A DNA stretch of 64,000 nucleotides, taken from assembly GCA_963762205.1 (NCBI GenBank), contig CAVXJZ010000004.1, positions 62,001 to 126,000 on the forward strand. The letters run 5' to 3'. Below, one piece after another: positions 15,769 through 23,970 of the stretch. Under the pieces are notes generated by a model. The model did not search any database, had not been told where the DNA came from, and worked only from the letters and a program-made list of their open reading frames with translations. How positions within the stretch are numbered: position 1 is the stretch's first letter; each line of letters starts with the position of its first letter. Source of the stretch: VRUE01 sp963762205 (GTDB taxonomy: Bacteria > Actinomycetota > Thermoleophilia > Solirubrobacterales > 70-9). The translations under genes and the position numbers were made by a program.

Positions 15769-17375
15769 GTGACCCGCCAGCAGCGCCTGACGCTGATCGC
15801 GACGATCCTCGGCTCTGCCGTCGTCTTCCTCGACTCGACCGTCGTCAACGTCGCCCTTCCGGCGATCAGCGACGGCCTCGACGTCGGCCTCGCCGGGCAG
15901 CAGTGGGTGGTCGAGGCGTACACGCTGGCCCTCGTCGCCCTGCTCCTGGTCGGCGGCAGCCTCGGTGACCAGTTCGGGCGCCGCCGTATCTTCGTGCTCG
16001 GCCTGATCGCCTTCGGCGCGACATCCGCGCTCTGCGCGGTCGCCCCGACCGACGAGTTCCTGATCGGCGCCCGGGCCCTGCAGGGGGTCGCCGGGGCGCT
16101 GCTCGTCCCGGGCTCGCTGGCGATCGTCGCCGCCACCTTCGAGGGCGCGGCCCGAGGCCGGGCCGTCGGCACCTGGACCGCGTGGACCGGGATCGCGATC
16201 GTGATCGGCCCGGCGGGGGGCGGGGCGCTGATCGGGATCACCTCCTGGCGCTCGATCTTCTGGGTCAACATCCCGCTGATCGCCGCCACCGTGCTGCTCA
16301 CGCTGCACTCGGTGGAGGAGAGCCGCGACGAGGACGCATTCCTGGGGATCGACTGGCTCGGGATCCTGCTCTCGGCGATCGGGCTCGGCGGCCCGACCTT
16401 CGCCCTGATCGAGCAGCCGGCGAACGGCTGGGGCGACCCGATGGTCTGGGCGCCGATGGCCGTCGGCGTCGCCTGCTTCGGCCTCTTCATCCTCCGCGAG
16501 GCGGTCGCCCGCCACCCGATGCTGCCGCTGGCCCTCTTCCGGATCCGCAACTTCTGGGTTGCGAACCTGACCACGCTGTCGGCCTACGCGGGGCTGATCG
16601 GCGGCCTCTTCTTCGTCGGCCTCTTCCTGCAGCAGGTGGCCGGCTACTCGCCCCTGGAGGCGGGACTGGCGACGACGCCGATCTCGATCCTGATGTTCTT
16701 CCTCTCGCCGCGGTTCGGGCGGATCGCCTCCGGGACCGGCCCGCGCCTGCCGATGTGCGCCGGGCCGATCGTCGGCGGGGTCGGGCTGCTCCTGCTGCTG
16801 CGGATCGGGTCGGACCCGAGCTATCTCGCCGATGTCCTGCCCGGCCTGCTCGTCTTCGGAATCGGCCTCTCGGCGACCGTCGCGCCGCTGACCGCGACCG
16901 TGCTGGACTCGGTCGACGAACACCACGTCGGGATCGCCTCCGGGGTCAACAACGGGGTCTCGCGGGTCGCCGGCCTGCTCGCGATAGCCGTGCTCGGCGC
17001 GGTCATCTCGGCCAACTTCAGCTCCGCGCTCGACGACGAGCTCGGCCCCGCGCCGCTCTCGTCCGGCGGCGGCCGGCGCGATCTCCGACGCCAGGGAAAA
17101 GCCGCTCGCCGTGCCGGCGACGGGCGGGCTCTCGACCGCCGAAGCCGAGCGGGTGCGGGTCGCCGCGGCCGACGGCGTCGACCTCGTCCTTCCACCTCGG
17201 GATCGGGATCGCCGGCCTGCTGATGATCGCCGGCGGCGTCGTCGCCGGATTCGGGATCGAGAATCCGCGGCGGCAGGTCGAGGCCTTCCCGAGCCGTGGC
17301 TCGGCCGCCGCCGGCGAGTGCGGCCATGGCGCCGACGCCGACGCCGAGGAAGAGCCGCTGCCCGAGCCCGTCTGA
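15769..17375 (+). pseudogene. MFS drug-efflux transporter (DHA2 type, 14 TM), two apparent frameshifts near the 3' end
   Basis: The transporter opens with an FLDSTVVNVALPAI motif (DHA2 motif D1-like) and GGSLGDQFGRRRIF (motif A), followed by ALQGVAGALLVPGSLAIVAA and GPAGGGALIGITSWR (motif C region). About 415 residues read cleanly. After 'LGPAPLSS' the frame shifts near 17059-17072 to read ISDAREKPLAVPATGG, then shifts again near 17182-17183 to read SFHLGIGIAGLLMIAGGVV, the last membrane helix, and a Glu/Pro-rich tail ending at 17375. Both shifts look like single extra bases. Corrected, the protein has about 534 residues. Export of drugs or toxic compounds is the usual role of the family. Confidence 0.8.
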
Positions 17376-17379
17376 GCGG

Positions 17380-17411
17380 CGCATCGGACATCGACCACAC
17401 CATGGTGTGGT
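17380..17411. repeat. 32-bp repeat containing an 18-bp perfect palindrome, copy 1
   Basis: Directly after the MFS stop lies a 32-bp sequence whose second half is the perfect palindrome ACCACACCATGGTGTGGT (17394-17411). The same 32 bp occur once more at 26379-26410 with a single mismatch at the palindrome centre. Here it sits just upstream of the trpS promoter region. Confidence 0.85.
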
Positions 17412-17439
17412 CAAAACGGATCGCGGCGGCCCGAACGCT

Positions 17440-17445
17440 TAGGCT
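17440..17445 (+). promoter_or_regulatory. -10 box TAGGCT for leaderless trpS
   Basis: TAGGCT ends 7 nt before the trpS GTG at 17453, with no ribosome-binding site between. Confidence 0.6.
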
Positions 17446-17452
17446 CCCGGCA

Positions 17453-18451
17453 GTGAGCGGCGCACCCGTCATCTTCTCCGGCATCCAGCCGACCGGCCGC
17501 AAGCACCTGGGCAACTACATCGGCGCGATCCGCCAGTACGTCGAGGGACAGGACCGCGGCGACCCGGCGATCTTCTGCATCGTCGACCTGCACGCGATCT
17601 CCGTTCCCTATGAGCCCGCCGAGTTGCGCGAGCGCCTCCACGACACGACGGCGATCCTGCTCGCCGCCGGCCTCGACCCGGAGCGCTGCATCCTCTTCCG
17701 CCAGTCCGACGTGCGCGAGCACACCGAGCTGACCTGGCTCCTCTCCGCGGTCACCGCCCACGGCGACCTCAACCGCATGCATCAGTTCAAGGAAAAGTCG
17801 GCAAGGCAGCGCGAGCTGGTCTCGGCCGCGCTCTTCTTCTACCCGGTGCTGCAGGCCGCCGACGTGCTCGCCTACCGGGCCGGCGAGGTGCCGGTCGGCG
17901 AGGACCAGCGCCAGCACGTCGAGCTGATGCGGGAGATCGCGCGCCGCTTCAACGAGCGCTTCGGCGAGACCCTGGTCGAGCCCGAGCTCCTGGTGCCGGA
18001 GCTCGGCGCCCGGATCATGGACCTGCAGGAGCCGGAGCGGAAGATGTCGACGACCGGCGGCGGCGAGGCCGGCACCGTCTACGTGCTCGACGAGCCCGAC
18101 GCGATCCGCAAGAAGCTCGGCAGCGCCGTCACCGACTCCGGGCGCGAGGTCCGGCGCGGAGAGGACAAGGCCGGGATCGCGAACCTGATCGACATCATGG
18201 CCGTCGCCTCGGGCAGCGACCCGGCGACCGTCGAGGCCGACTTCTCCGACGCCGGCTACGGCGACTTCAAGCAGGCGGTCGCCGAGGCCGTCGTCGAGCT
18301 CCTCGCCCCGGTCCGCGAGCGCTACGCCGAGCTGCGGCCCGACGAGGCGGCGCTCGAGGGCGCCCTCGCCGCCGGCGCGGAGAAGGCGCGAGAGATCGCC
18401 GCCGGGACGCTCGCCGAGGTCCGCGGGCGGATGGGCATCGGCCCGAGATGA
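17453..18451 (+). CDS. trpS: Tryptophanyl-tRNA synthetase
   Basis: TrpRS is the class Ic synthetase charging tRNA-Trp. The 332 residues begin VSGAPVIFSGIQPTGRKHLG (HIGH-type site HLGN) and contain the KMSKS loop in the form RKMSTTGGG near residue 196. Length is normal for bacteria. The upstream in-frame extension is a shadow of the preceding gene. A palindromic 32-bp repeat lies 29 bp upstream of the -10 box. Whether it controls trpS is unknown. Confidence 0.96.
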   Translation: MSGAPVIFSGIQPTGRKHLGNYIGAIRQYVEGQDRGDPAIFCIVDLHAISVPYEPAELRERLHDTTAILLAAGLDPERCILFRQSDVREHTELTWLLSAVTAHGDLNRMHQFKEKSARQRELVSAALFFYPVLQAADVLAYRAGEVPVGEDQRQHVELMREIARRFNERFGETLVEPELLVPELGARIMDLQEPERKMSTTGGGEAGTVYVLDEPDAIRKKLGSAVTDSGREVRRGEDKAGIANLIDIMAVASGSDPATVEADFSDAGYGDFKQAVAEAVVELLAPVRERYAELRPDEAALEGALAAGAEKAREIAAGTLAEVRGRMGIGPR

Positions 18452-18473
18452 AGTTGGCGACTCCCGCGGGCGT

Positions 18474-18479
18474 TACGGT
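18474..18479 (+). promoter_or_regulatory. -10 box TACGGT for leaderless scpA
   Basis: TACGGT ends 6 nt before the scpA ATG at 18486, with no Shine-Dalgarno. Confidence 0.6.
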
Positions 18480-18485
18480 CTGCCG

Positions 18486-19211
18486 ATGACCGTCGCGGAG
18501 CTGGACCTCGAGCTCGACGTCTTCGCCGGTCCGTTCGACCTGCTGCTCGCCGTCGTCCTGCGCGAAGAGGTCGACCTGCTCGAGGTCGAGCTGGGCGAGG
18601 TCGTCGTCGCCTACGTCGAGCACCTCGAGCGCGAGGGGGAGCTGGAGCTGGAGGTCGCGACCGAGTTCCTGGTCCTGATCGCCGCGCTCCTGGAGCTGAA
18701 GTCGCGGCTGCTGCTGCCGGGCGCCGACGCCGGGCTCGAGGAGGCGGGGCAGGAGGAGGCGATCGAGGAGCTGCTCGCGCGGCTGCTCGAGTACCGCCGC
18801 TACAGCGCCGCGGCAGCGGCGCTGGTCGAGTCCTTCGAGGCCCAGCGCGGCTACCTCTATCGCTCGGCGCCGCTGCCCGCGGACCTGCGCCGGGTCGCGG
18901 TCGACGCCGCTGCCGCGGTCTACGACCCCGAGCAGCTCGGCGCCGCGCTGGGCGACCTCCTCACCCCGCCGCCGGAGGTCGACGTCGGCCACATCCGACC
19001 GACGGTCTCGCTCGAGAAGCGCCTCGACGCGCTGCGCGCGGCGCTTTCGGGCAGGTCGAGCCTCGACTTCGACGAGCAGTTCGGCGGCGAGGACCGGCTG
19101 ACCCAGGCGGTCACCCTCTTCGCCCTGCTCGAGCTCTACCGGCGCGGCGAGGCGACCTGGAAGCAGAGCAAGCCGCTCGGCCCGATCGAGATCATCGGGA
19201 GCGCCCGGTGA
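18486..19211 (+). CDS. scpA: Segregation and condensation protein A (kleisin)
   Basis: ScpA is the kleisin that bridges the two SMC heads and binds ScpB. The 241 residues begin with the family block LELDVFAGPFDLLLAVVLREEVDLLEVELGEV (read in parts), followed by ATEFLVLIAALLELKSRLLLPG. A C-terminal winged-helix-like region (FDEQFGGEDRLTQAVTLFALLELYRRG) is present. scpB follows 22 nt later. The matching Smc is encoded about 40 kb away at 58777-61230 and is unusually short. Confidence 0.94.
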   Translation: MTVAELDLELDVFAGPFDLLLAVVLREEVDLLEVELGEVVVAYVEHLEREGELELEVATEFLVLIAALLELKSRLLLPGADAGLEEAGQEEAIEELLARLLEYRRYSAAAAALVESFEAQRGYLYRSAPLPADLRRVAVDAAAAVYDPEQLGAALGDLLTPPPEVDVGHIRPTVSLEKRLDALRAALSGRSSLDFDEQFGGEDRLTQAVTLFALLELYRRGEATWKQSKPLGPIEIIGSAR

Positions 19212-19233
19212 CCGCGCGGCGGGGGAATCGGAG

Positions 19234-19806
19234 ATGAACGACCTGGCGCGCACGATCGAGGCGCTGCTCTTCCTCTCCGCGCAGCCGGTCGGCGTCGCCG
19301 ACCTCGCCGAGGCGACGGAGGCGACCGAGGGCCAGGTCGAGGAGGCGATCGAGCTGCTCCGCGAGGACCTTGCCGAGGGCCGGCGCGGCATCGTGCTGCG
19401 CGAGGTCGCCGGCGGCTTTGCGCTGGCCAGCGACCCGGCCAGCGAGGAGGCCGCACGGCGGCTGCTGGCGAAGCCGCGCACGCCGCCGCTCACCCAGGCG
19501 CAGGCCGAGACGCTGGCGATCGTCGCCTACCTGCAGCCGGTCTCCCGCCCCGAGGTCGCGCGGATCCGCGGCGTCTCCTCGGAGTCCGCCGTGCAGACGC
19601 TCGCCGAGCGCGGCCTGATCGAGGAGTCCGGGCGCTCCCGCTTCGGCGCCGCGATCTTCAAGACCACGGAGCTCTTCGAGCGCCTCTTCGGGCTCGCGGG
19701 ACTCGACCAGCTGCCCGATCCGTCTCGCTTCGACCCGACCCCGGAGGACGCCCGCGAGCTGCGCGAGCGCCTGCTCAAGGCGGGGGAACAGAGAGCAGAG
19801 CCATGA
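19234..19806 (+). CDS. scpB: Segregation and condensation protein B
   Basis: ScpB dimerises and binds the kleisin ScpA in the condensin complex. The 190 residues have two winged-helix units: RTIEALLFLSAQPVGVADLAE at the start, and PPLTQAQAETLAIVAYLQPVSRPEVARIRGV near residues 88-118 (read in parts), which is the most conserved block of the family. A GGAG lies shortly before the ATG. The stop overlaps an ATG at 19803 that could belong to the next gene. Confidence 0.94.
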   Translation: MNDLARTIEALLFLSAQPVGVADLAEATEATEGQVEEAIELLREDLAEGRRGIVLREVAGGFALASDPASEEAARRLLAKPRTPPLTQAQAETLAIVAYLQPVSRPEVARIRGVSSESAVQTLAERGLIEESGRSRFGAAIFKTTELFERLFGLAGLDQLPDPSRFDPTPEDARELRERLLKAGEQRAEP

Positions 19807-19814
19807 GGCTGGGG

Positions 19815-19873
19815 ATCGGGGAGGTCCCGCTCGGAGCAACAGCGGGGAGGCTCCGTCGGGACTCCCCTCCGAT
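19815..19873. repeat. Long imperfect inverted repeat between scpB and rluB
   Basis: The 23 bases 19815-19837 pair, with a few bulges, with 19850-19873. Matching blocks include ATCGG/CCGAT, GTCCCG/CGGGAC and CGGAGC/GCTCCG. The structure ends 10 bp before the GTG that best fits the start of the pseudouridine synthase, so it may be a leader hairpin or a dispersed palindrome. Confidence 0.55.
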
Positions 19874-19883
19874 GCCCGTGCTC

Positions 19884-20620
19884 GTGAGACTGGCCAAGTT
19901 CCTCGCCCATGGAGGCGTGGCCTCTAGAAGGCCGGCTGAGAAGCGGATCGTCGAGCCGGGCGGGTGACCGTCGGCGGCGAGGTCGTCACCGACCCGGCGC
20001 GCGACGTCGGCCAGGGCGACGACGTGCGGGTGGACGGCAGCCCGGTCGGCCCCGAGGCTCGCGAGGTCTGGGCGGTCAACAAGCCGGCGGGGGTCGTCTC
20101 GACCGCGAAGGAGCCCGGCGCGCGGCCGGCGGTCGTCTCGCTCGTCGACAGCGCGGCACGCCTCTACCCGGTGGGCCGGCTCGACGCCGACTCGACCGGG
20201 CTGCTGCTGCTCACCAACGACGGCGAGCTCGCCAACCGCCTGACCCACCCGCGCTACGAAGTCGCCAAGGCCTACAGGGTCGAGCTGCGAGGCGCGGCGA
20301 GCGACGCCGACCTGCGCGCCCTGGCCGAGGGCGTCGAGCTCGAGGACGGGCCGACCGCCCCCGCCGTGGTCAGCAGGCTGGGCGAGCGCGAGATCGAGAT
20401 CGTCCTGCGCGAGGGCCGCAACCGCCAGGTGCGGCGCATGGCCGAGGCCGTCGGCAACCGGGTCGCCGCGCTGCGGCGCGTCCGCTTCGGCCCGATCGAG
20501 CTCGGCGAGCTCGGCGAGGGCGAGGCCCGCCGCCTCTCCGAGGACGAGGTCGAGCTGCTCCACGGCGCACCGGGGGCGTCGTCCTCGCCCGGGCAGGGGA
20601 ACGGGGCGCCGGGCCCCTAG
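19884..20620 (+). pseudogene. rluB: RsuA/RluB/RluF-family rRNA pseudouridine synthase, one apparent frameshift
   Basis: This family isomerises a uridine of ribosomal RNA. The GTG at 19884 begins VRLAKFLAHGGVASRR, an S4 RNA-binding domain that fits the usual family start. The frame ends early at a TGA (19965-19967), and the family sequence continues one frame over as GRVTVGGEVVTDPARDV. One missing base at about 19953-19957 (GAGGCC to GAGCC) explains this. The catalytic domain is intact: VNKPAGVVSTAKEPGARP, then PVGRLDADSTGLLLLTNDGE with the catalytic Asp, then EGRNRQVRRMAEAVG. Corrected length is about 245 residues. An ATG at 19803 in frame would add 27 residues through a hairpin. Confidence 0.82.
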
Positions 20621-21033
20621 CCGAGGACCTGGACGACCACGGTCCGCTCCCGCGGCCGGTCGTCGAAGTCGATCAGGACGACCTGCTGCCAGGTGCCGAC
20701 CGCGAGCCTGCCGCCGAGGACCGGCACCGCCTCCGAGGGGCCGACCACCGTCGCCCGCTGGTGCGCGTGCGAGTTGGTGTCATGGTTGAGCCGGTTGTGC
20801 TCGTAGTCGCCCTCGCCCGGGATCAGCCGCTCGAGCATCGCCCGCAGGTCGGCGACGCCGCCGGGCTCGAACTCCATCGTCGCGACGGCCGCGGTCGAGC
20901 CACGGACGAAGGCGAGCGCCTGGCCCGCCTCGATCCCCGCCTCGCCGACGACCCGCTGCAGCTCGGCGGTGATGTCGACGACGTCGGCGTCGCCCCGCGT
21001 CGAGACGTGCAGCTCGTGCGTGTGGATCGCCAT
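20617..21033 (-). CDS. YjbQ/UPF0047 family protein
   Basis: The 138-residue protein belongs to the YjbQ family, members of which show thiamin-phosphate-synthase-like side activity. The true role is unsettled. Family features are the HNRLNHDTNSHAHQRATVVGPS region (histidine-rich, read in parts) near residue 80 and VGTWQQVVLIDFDDRPRERTV near the end. The ATG at 21033 is preferred over the GTG at 21042 because a TAGGGT box on the minus strand (21046-21041) ends 7 nt before it. It overlaps the convergent rluB end by 4 nt and is divergent from the chorismate mutase. Confidence 0.88.
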   Translation of the reverse strand: MAIHTHELHVSTRGDADVVDITAELQRVVGEAGIEAGQALAFVRGSTAAVATMEFEPGGVADLRAMLERLIPGEGDYEHNRLNHDTNSHAHQRATVVGPSEAVPVLGGRLAVGTWQQVVLIDFDDRPRERTVVVQVLG

Positions 21034-21040
21034 GCGGGCC

Positions 21041-21046
21041 ACCCTA
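21041..21046 (-). promoter_or_regulatory. -10 box TAGGGT for the leaderless yjbQ-like gene
   Basis: On the minus strand TAGGGT ends 7 nt before the ATG at 21033. The alternative GTG start would lie inside this box. Confidence 0.55.
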
Positions 21047-21080
21047 CCCGCGGCGTCTCCGGCTTTGGGAAGATGCCCCG

Positions 21081-21455
21081 ATGGCGGACCAGCGACTCTT
21101 CGCGGTGCGGGGCGCGGTGCAGGCGGAGGCCAACGAGGCCGAGGCGATCCTCACCGCGACCTCGGACCTGATGCGCGAGCTGCTGGCACGCAACGACCTG
21201 GCGCCCGACGCGCTCGTCAGCTGCGTCTTCACGACGACCGAGGACCTCGACGCCGAGTTCCCGGCCGTCGCCGCCCGCAACATCGGCCTCGACTCGGTGC
21301 CGCTGCTCTGCTGCCGCGAGATACCCGTGCCCGGCTCGATGGAGCGGGTGATCCGGGTGATGGTGCACTTCTACGCCGCGCCGGACGGCGCGCCCGCGCA
21401 CGTGTACCTGGGCGCGACGCAGGCGCTGCGCTCCGACCTCCACGCCGCCCAGTAG
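21081..21455 (+). CDS. aroH: Chorismate mutase, AroH type
   Basis: AroH converts chorismate to prephenate for phenylalanine and tyrosine. The 124 residues match the small trimeric class: LFAVRGAVQAEANEAEAILTAT at the start, SCVFTTTEDLDAEFPAVAAR in the middle and DSVPLLCCREIPVPGSMERVIRVMVH (read in parts), with the arginine and glutamate positions of the family. It opens an aromatic cluster: chorismate mutase, aminotransferase, DAHP synthase, prephenate dehydrogenase, EPSP synthase. Confidence 0.95.
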   Translation: MADQRLFAVRGAVQAEANEAEAILTATSDLMRELLARNDLAPDALVSCVFTTTEDLDAEFPAVAARNIGLDSVPLLCCREIPVPGSMERVIRVMVHFYAAPDGAPAHVYLGATQALRSDLHAAQ

Positions 21456-21480
21456 CGGGTGCGTGGGCCACAATGAGCGC

Positions 21481-22575
21481 ATGACCGTCACCTTCGCCGA
21501 GAAGCTCGCCCGCATGCCCGGCTACCAGGCCGGGGTGCCGACCGGACAGGCTCCGGAGGCGATCGCGCGGGGCGAGATCGCCCAGCTCGCCTCGAACGAG
21601 TCGCCCTTCCCACCCCATCCGAAGGTCGTCGAGGCGATCGCCGCCGCCGCCGGGGCGATGAACCGCTACCCGGACCCGGACGCGACCCTGCTGCGCCGCA
21701 GGATCGCCGACCGATACGAGGAGGAGCCCGGCAGGATCGCCGTCGGCAACGGCTCCTGCGAGATCCTGCTCGCCGCCGCCGAGGCGCTCTGCGAGCCCGG
21801 CTCGGAGATCCTCTACGCCTGGCCCTCCTTCTCGATGTACCCGTACCTGGCGGCGCTGACCGGCGCCCGCGAGATCCGCGTGCCGCTGGCCGAGGGCGGT
21901 GTCCACGACCTCGAGGCGATGGCGGCCGAGGTAACCGCCGCCACCCAGCTGCTGATCGTCTGCAACCCCAACAACCCGACCGCGACCCACATCCCCGCCG
22001 CCGAGGTCGCCGCCTTCTGCGAGCGCGTCCCCCGGCACGTGACGATCGTCCTCGACGAGGCCTACGTCGAGTTCCAGGCCCACGACGACCCCGACGCGAC
22101 GGTCGACCTGCTCGCCGAGTTCCCGAACCTGGTCGTCCTGCGCACCTTCAGCAAGTGCTACGGGCTCGCGGGCGTGCGGGTCGGCTACTCGATCGGCTCG
22201 GCGATGTTCCGCGCCGCCGTCGATGCCGTGCGCCAGCCGTTCAGCGTCAACGCGCTCGCCCAGGCGGCCGGCGCCGAGGCCGTCCTGCACTCCGACGACG
22301 TCGCCCGCCGGGTCGAGAGCACCCTGATCGAGCGCGTCCGGGTCGAGGCGGCGCTCGACGAGCTCGGCGCCGCCCACTCGGAGAGCCAGGCCAACTTCTC
22401 CTGGATCGACCTCGGCGACGCCGACGAGGCGGAGGTGGTCGCCGGCCTCGCCGAGCGCTCGATCGCGGTGCGCCCAGGGACCCCGCTCGGCGCGCCCGGG
22501 CACCTGCGCGTCACCTACGGCAGCGCCTCCGAGAACGATCGCTTCATCGCCGCGCTCGGCGAGATCCTCGCCTGA
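21481..22575 (+). CDS. hisC: Histidinol-phosphate / aromatic aminotransferase (HisC family)
   Basis: A fold-type I PLP aminotransferase of about 364 residues. Visible are the LASNESPFPPHPKV N-terminal block, CNPNNPTATHIP, the cofactor DEAYVEF motif, and the PLP lysine in FSKCYGLAGVRVGY near residue 228. By sequence it is HisC-like. By position between chorismate mutase and DAHP synthase it may act mainly on aromatic substrates (phenylpyruvate or prephenate). Substrate cannot be decided from sequence alone. The ATG at 21481 is chosen over an in-frame GTG at 21463. Confidence 0.85.
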   Translation: MTVTFAEKLARMPGYQAGVPTGQAPEAIARGEIAQLASNESPFPPHPKVVEAIAAAAGAMNRYPDPDATLLRRRIADRYEEEPGRIAVGNGSCEILLAAAEALCEPGSEILYAWPSFSMYPYLAALTGAREIRVPLAEGGVHDLEAMAAEVTAATQLLIVCNPNNPTATHIPAAEVAAFCERVPRHVTIVLDEAYVEFQAHDDPDATVDLLAEFPNLVVLRTFSKCYGLAGVRVGYSIGSAMFRAAVDAVRQPFSVNALAQAAGAEAVLHSDDVARRVESTLIERVRVEAALDELGAAHSESQANFSWIDLGDADEAEVVAGLAERSIAVRPGTPLGAPGHLRVTYGSASENDRFIAALGEILA

Positions 22576-22601
22576 GACGCGCGCCTCGGCCTGGGCGATT
22601 C

Positions 22602-22631
22602 TTCGACTATTCGGCGCGCAACTGCTACAAA
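22602..22631 (+). promoter_or_regulatory. Probable promoter of the DAHP-synthase leader (TTCGAC, 18 bp, TACAAA)
   Basis: A -35-like TTCGAC (22602-22607) and a -10-like TACAAA (22626-22631) are 18 bp apart, and TACAAA ends 7 nt before the GTG of the leader peptide, the same spacing as other leaderless starts in this window. Confidence 0.5.
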
Positions 22632-22638
22632 GTCAGGA

Positions 22639-22737
22639 GTGAAGCGAACGGGCGACACCGCGAGCAGCTCCCTCCGCGCAGCCGACTGCGCCGCGCTCGA
22701 CTCCGCCCGCTTCGCGTATTACTGGCGATTTAGCTAG
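22639..22737 (+). CDS. Aromatic-rich leader peptide of DAHP synthase (attenuator)
   Basis: A 32-codon reading frame starting with GTG at 22639 ends in Ala-Arg-Phe-Ala-Tyr-Tyr-Trp-Arg-Phe-Ser-stop: the codons TTC, TAT, TAC, TGG and TTT occur within 21 nt (22711-22731), just before a set of strong hairpins and the DAHP synthase gene. Phe, Tyr and Trp are exactly the end products of the pathway, so ribosome stalling at these codons could set expression. Such leaders are known for aromatic genes in actinobacteria (for example C. glutamicum aroR, from memory). The start is inferred from the -10 box. Confidence 0.72.
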   Translation: MKRTGDTASSSLRAADCAALDSARFAYYWRFS

Positions 22738-22842
22738 GCGTCCGGCCTGGCGCCCATGGGCGCCGCACGAACATAAGCGCTCCGGCCGGGCGCCGAACCC
22801 ACTCGTTGCGTGTCCCCGCGTGCGCGCGCGGCCGATGCGCAC
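22737..22842 (+). promoter_or_regulatory. Attenuator hairpins between leader peptide and DAHP synthase
   Basis: Three stems can be read. The 16-bp palindrome GGCGCCCATGGGCGCC is at 22749-22764. The arm 22737-22747 pairs with GGCCGGGCGCC at 22784-22794. GTGCGC at 22820-22825 pairs with GCGCAC at 22837-22842. They start at the leader stop codon. A short T4 run (22857-22860) follows the last stem. Which pairings are the terminator and anti-terminator cannot be settled by eye. Confidence 0.55.
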
Positions 22843-22851
22843 CCCGGAAAG

Positions 22852-22857
22852 TAGGAT
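22852..22857 (+). promoter_or_regulatory. Possible internal -10 box TAGGAT before aroG
   Basis: TAGGAT fits TANNNT and would start a transcript with a leader of about 25 nt that carries the GAGG ribosome-binding site of DAHP synthase. It would bypass the attenuator. Confidence 0.35.
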
Positions 22858-22887
22858 TTTGAGGCCTTGGAGGATGGTGAGGACAAG

Positions 22888-23970
22888 ATGATGATCGGGA
22901 CCGAGCAGGGAGCGAGGGACCGGGTACGCGACCAGCGCATCGACAGGATCGTCGAGCTGGCGTCGCCGGCTGCGCTGCTCGAGGAGCTGCCCCTCGGCGA
23001 TGAGCGCGAGCAGGCGGTGGTCCGCGGGCGCGCCGAAGTGGTCGACGTGCTGGGCGGCGCCGACGACCGGCTGATGGTCGTGGTCGGCCCGTGCAGCGTC
23101 CACGACGTCGAGGCCGCCCTCGACTACGCGGGGCGCCTCGCGGCCGCCGCCGAGCGACACGCGGAGGACCTGCTGGTCGTGATGCGCGTCTACTTCGAGA
23201 AGCCGCGAACCTCGATCGGCTGGAAGGGGCTGATCAACGACCCCCACCTGGACGGCTCGGGCGACGTCAACGCCGGCCTGCGGGTGGCGCGGGCGCTGCT
23301 GTTGCAGATCCTCGACCTCGGCCTGCCGATCGGCTGCGAGTTCCTCGACCCGATCACCCCGCAGTACATCTCCGACGCGGTCGCCTGGGGCGCGATCGGC
23401 GCCCGCACCACCGAGAGCCAGATCCACCGCCAGCTCGGCTCGGGGCTCTCGATGCCGATCGGCTTCAAGAACCGCACCGACGGCGACGTCCAGGTCGCGG
23501 TCGACGCGGTGCGCGCCGCCGCCGCCAAGCACGCCTTCGCGGGCATCGACGACAGCGGCATCCCGGCGATCCACCACACCACCGGCAACCCCGACGGTCA
23601 CGTGATCCTGCGCGGTGGCAAGGGCGCCCCCAACCATGACGAGGCCGGGGTCGAGGACGCGCTCGCCAAGCTGCGCGCCGAAGGCCTGGCCGAGCGTGTC
23701 GTGGTCGACGCCTCCCACGACAACAGCGGCAAGGACCCGGCCCGCCAGCAGCGCGTGGCGGCCGAGATCGGCGAGCAGATCGCCGCCGGCAACGGCGCGA
23801 TCGTCGGCGTGATGCTCGAGTCCTTCCTGGTCGAGGGCAACCAGAGCCACGACGGCGAGGGAGCCCTCGTCTACGGCAAGTCGATCACCGACGCCTGCAT
23901 GGCCTGGGACGACACGGTCTCGGTGCTCGACGGGCTCGCCGAGGCGGTCAGGGCGCGGCGCGAGCGATGA
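22888..23970 (+). CDS. aroG: 3-deoxy-7-phosphoheptulonate (DAHP) synthase, type I
   Basis: The enzyme condenses PEP and erythrose 4-phosphate, the first committed step to aromatic amino acids. The 360 residues are of the AroG/AroF/AroH class: VVVGPCSVHDVEAAL, YFEKPRTSIGWKGLINDPHLDGS (read in parts), GARTTESQIHRQLGSGLSMPIGFKN, and a C-terminal MLESFLVEGNQ motif. GAGG at 22879-22882 precedes the ATG at 22888, which is preferred to an in-frame TTG at 22867. A leader peptide rich in Phe/Tyr/Trp lies upstream. The gene ends in ATGA overlap with prephenate dehydrogenase. Confidence 0.96.
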   Translation: MMIGTEQGARDRVRDQRIDRIVELASPAALLEELPLGDEREQAVVRGRAEVVDVLGGADDRLMVVVGPCSVHDVEAALDYAGRLAAAAERHAEDLLVVMRVYFEKPRTSIGWKGLINDPHLDGSGDVNAGLRVARALLLQILDLGLPIGCEFLDPITPQYISDAVAWGAIGARTTESQIHRQLGSGLSMPIGFKNRTDGDVQVAVDAVRAAAAKHAFAGIDDSGIPAIHHTTGNPDGHVILRGGKGAPNHDEAGVEDALAKLRAEGLAERVVVDASHDNSGKDPARQQRVAAEIGEQIAAGNGAIVGVMLESFLVEGNQSHDGEGALVYGKSITDACMAWDDTVSVLDGLAEAVRARRER

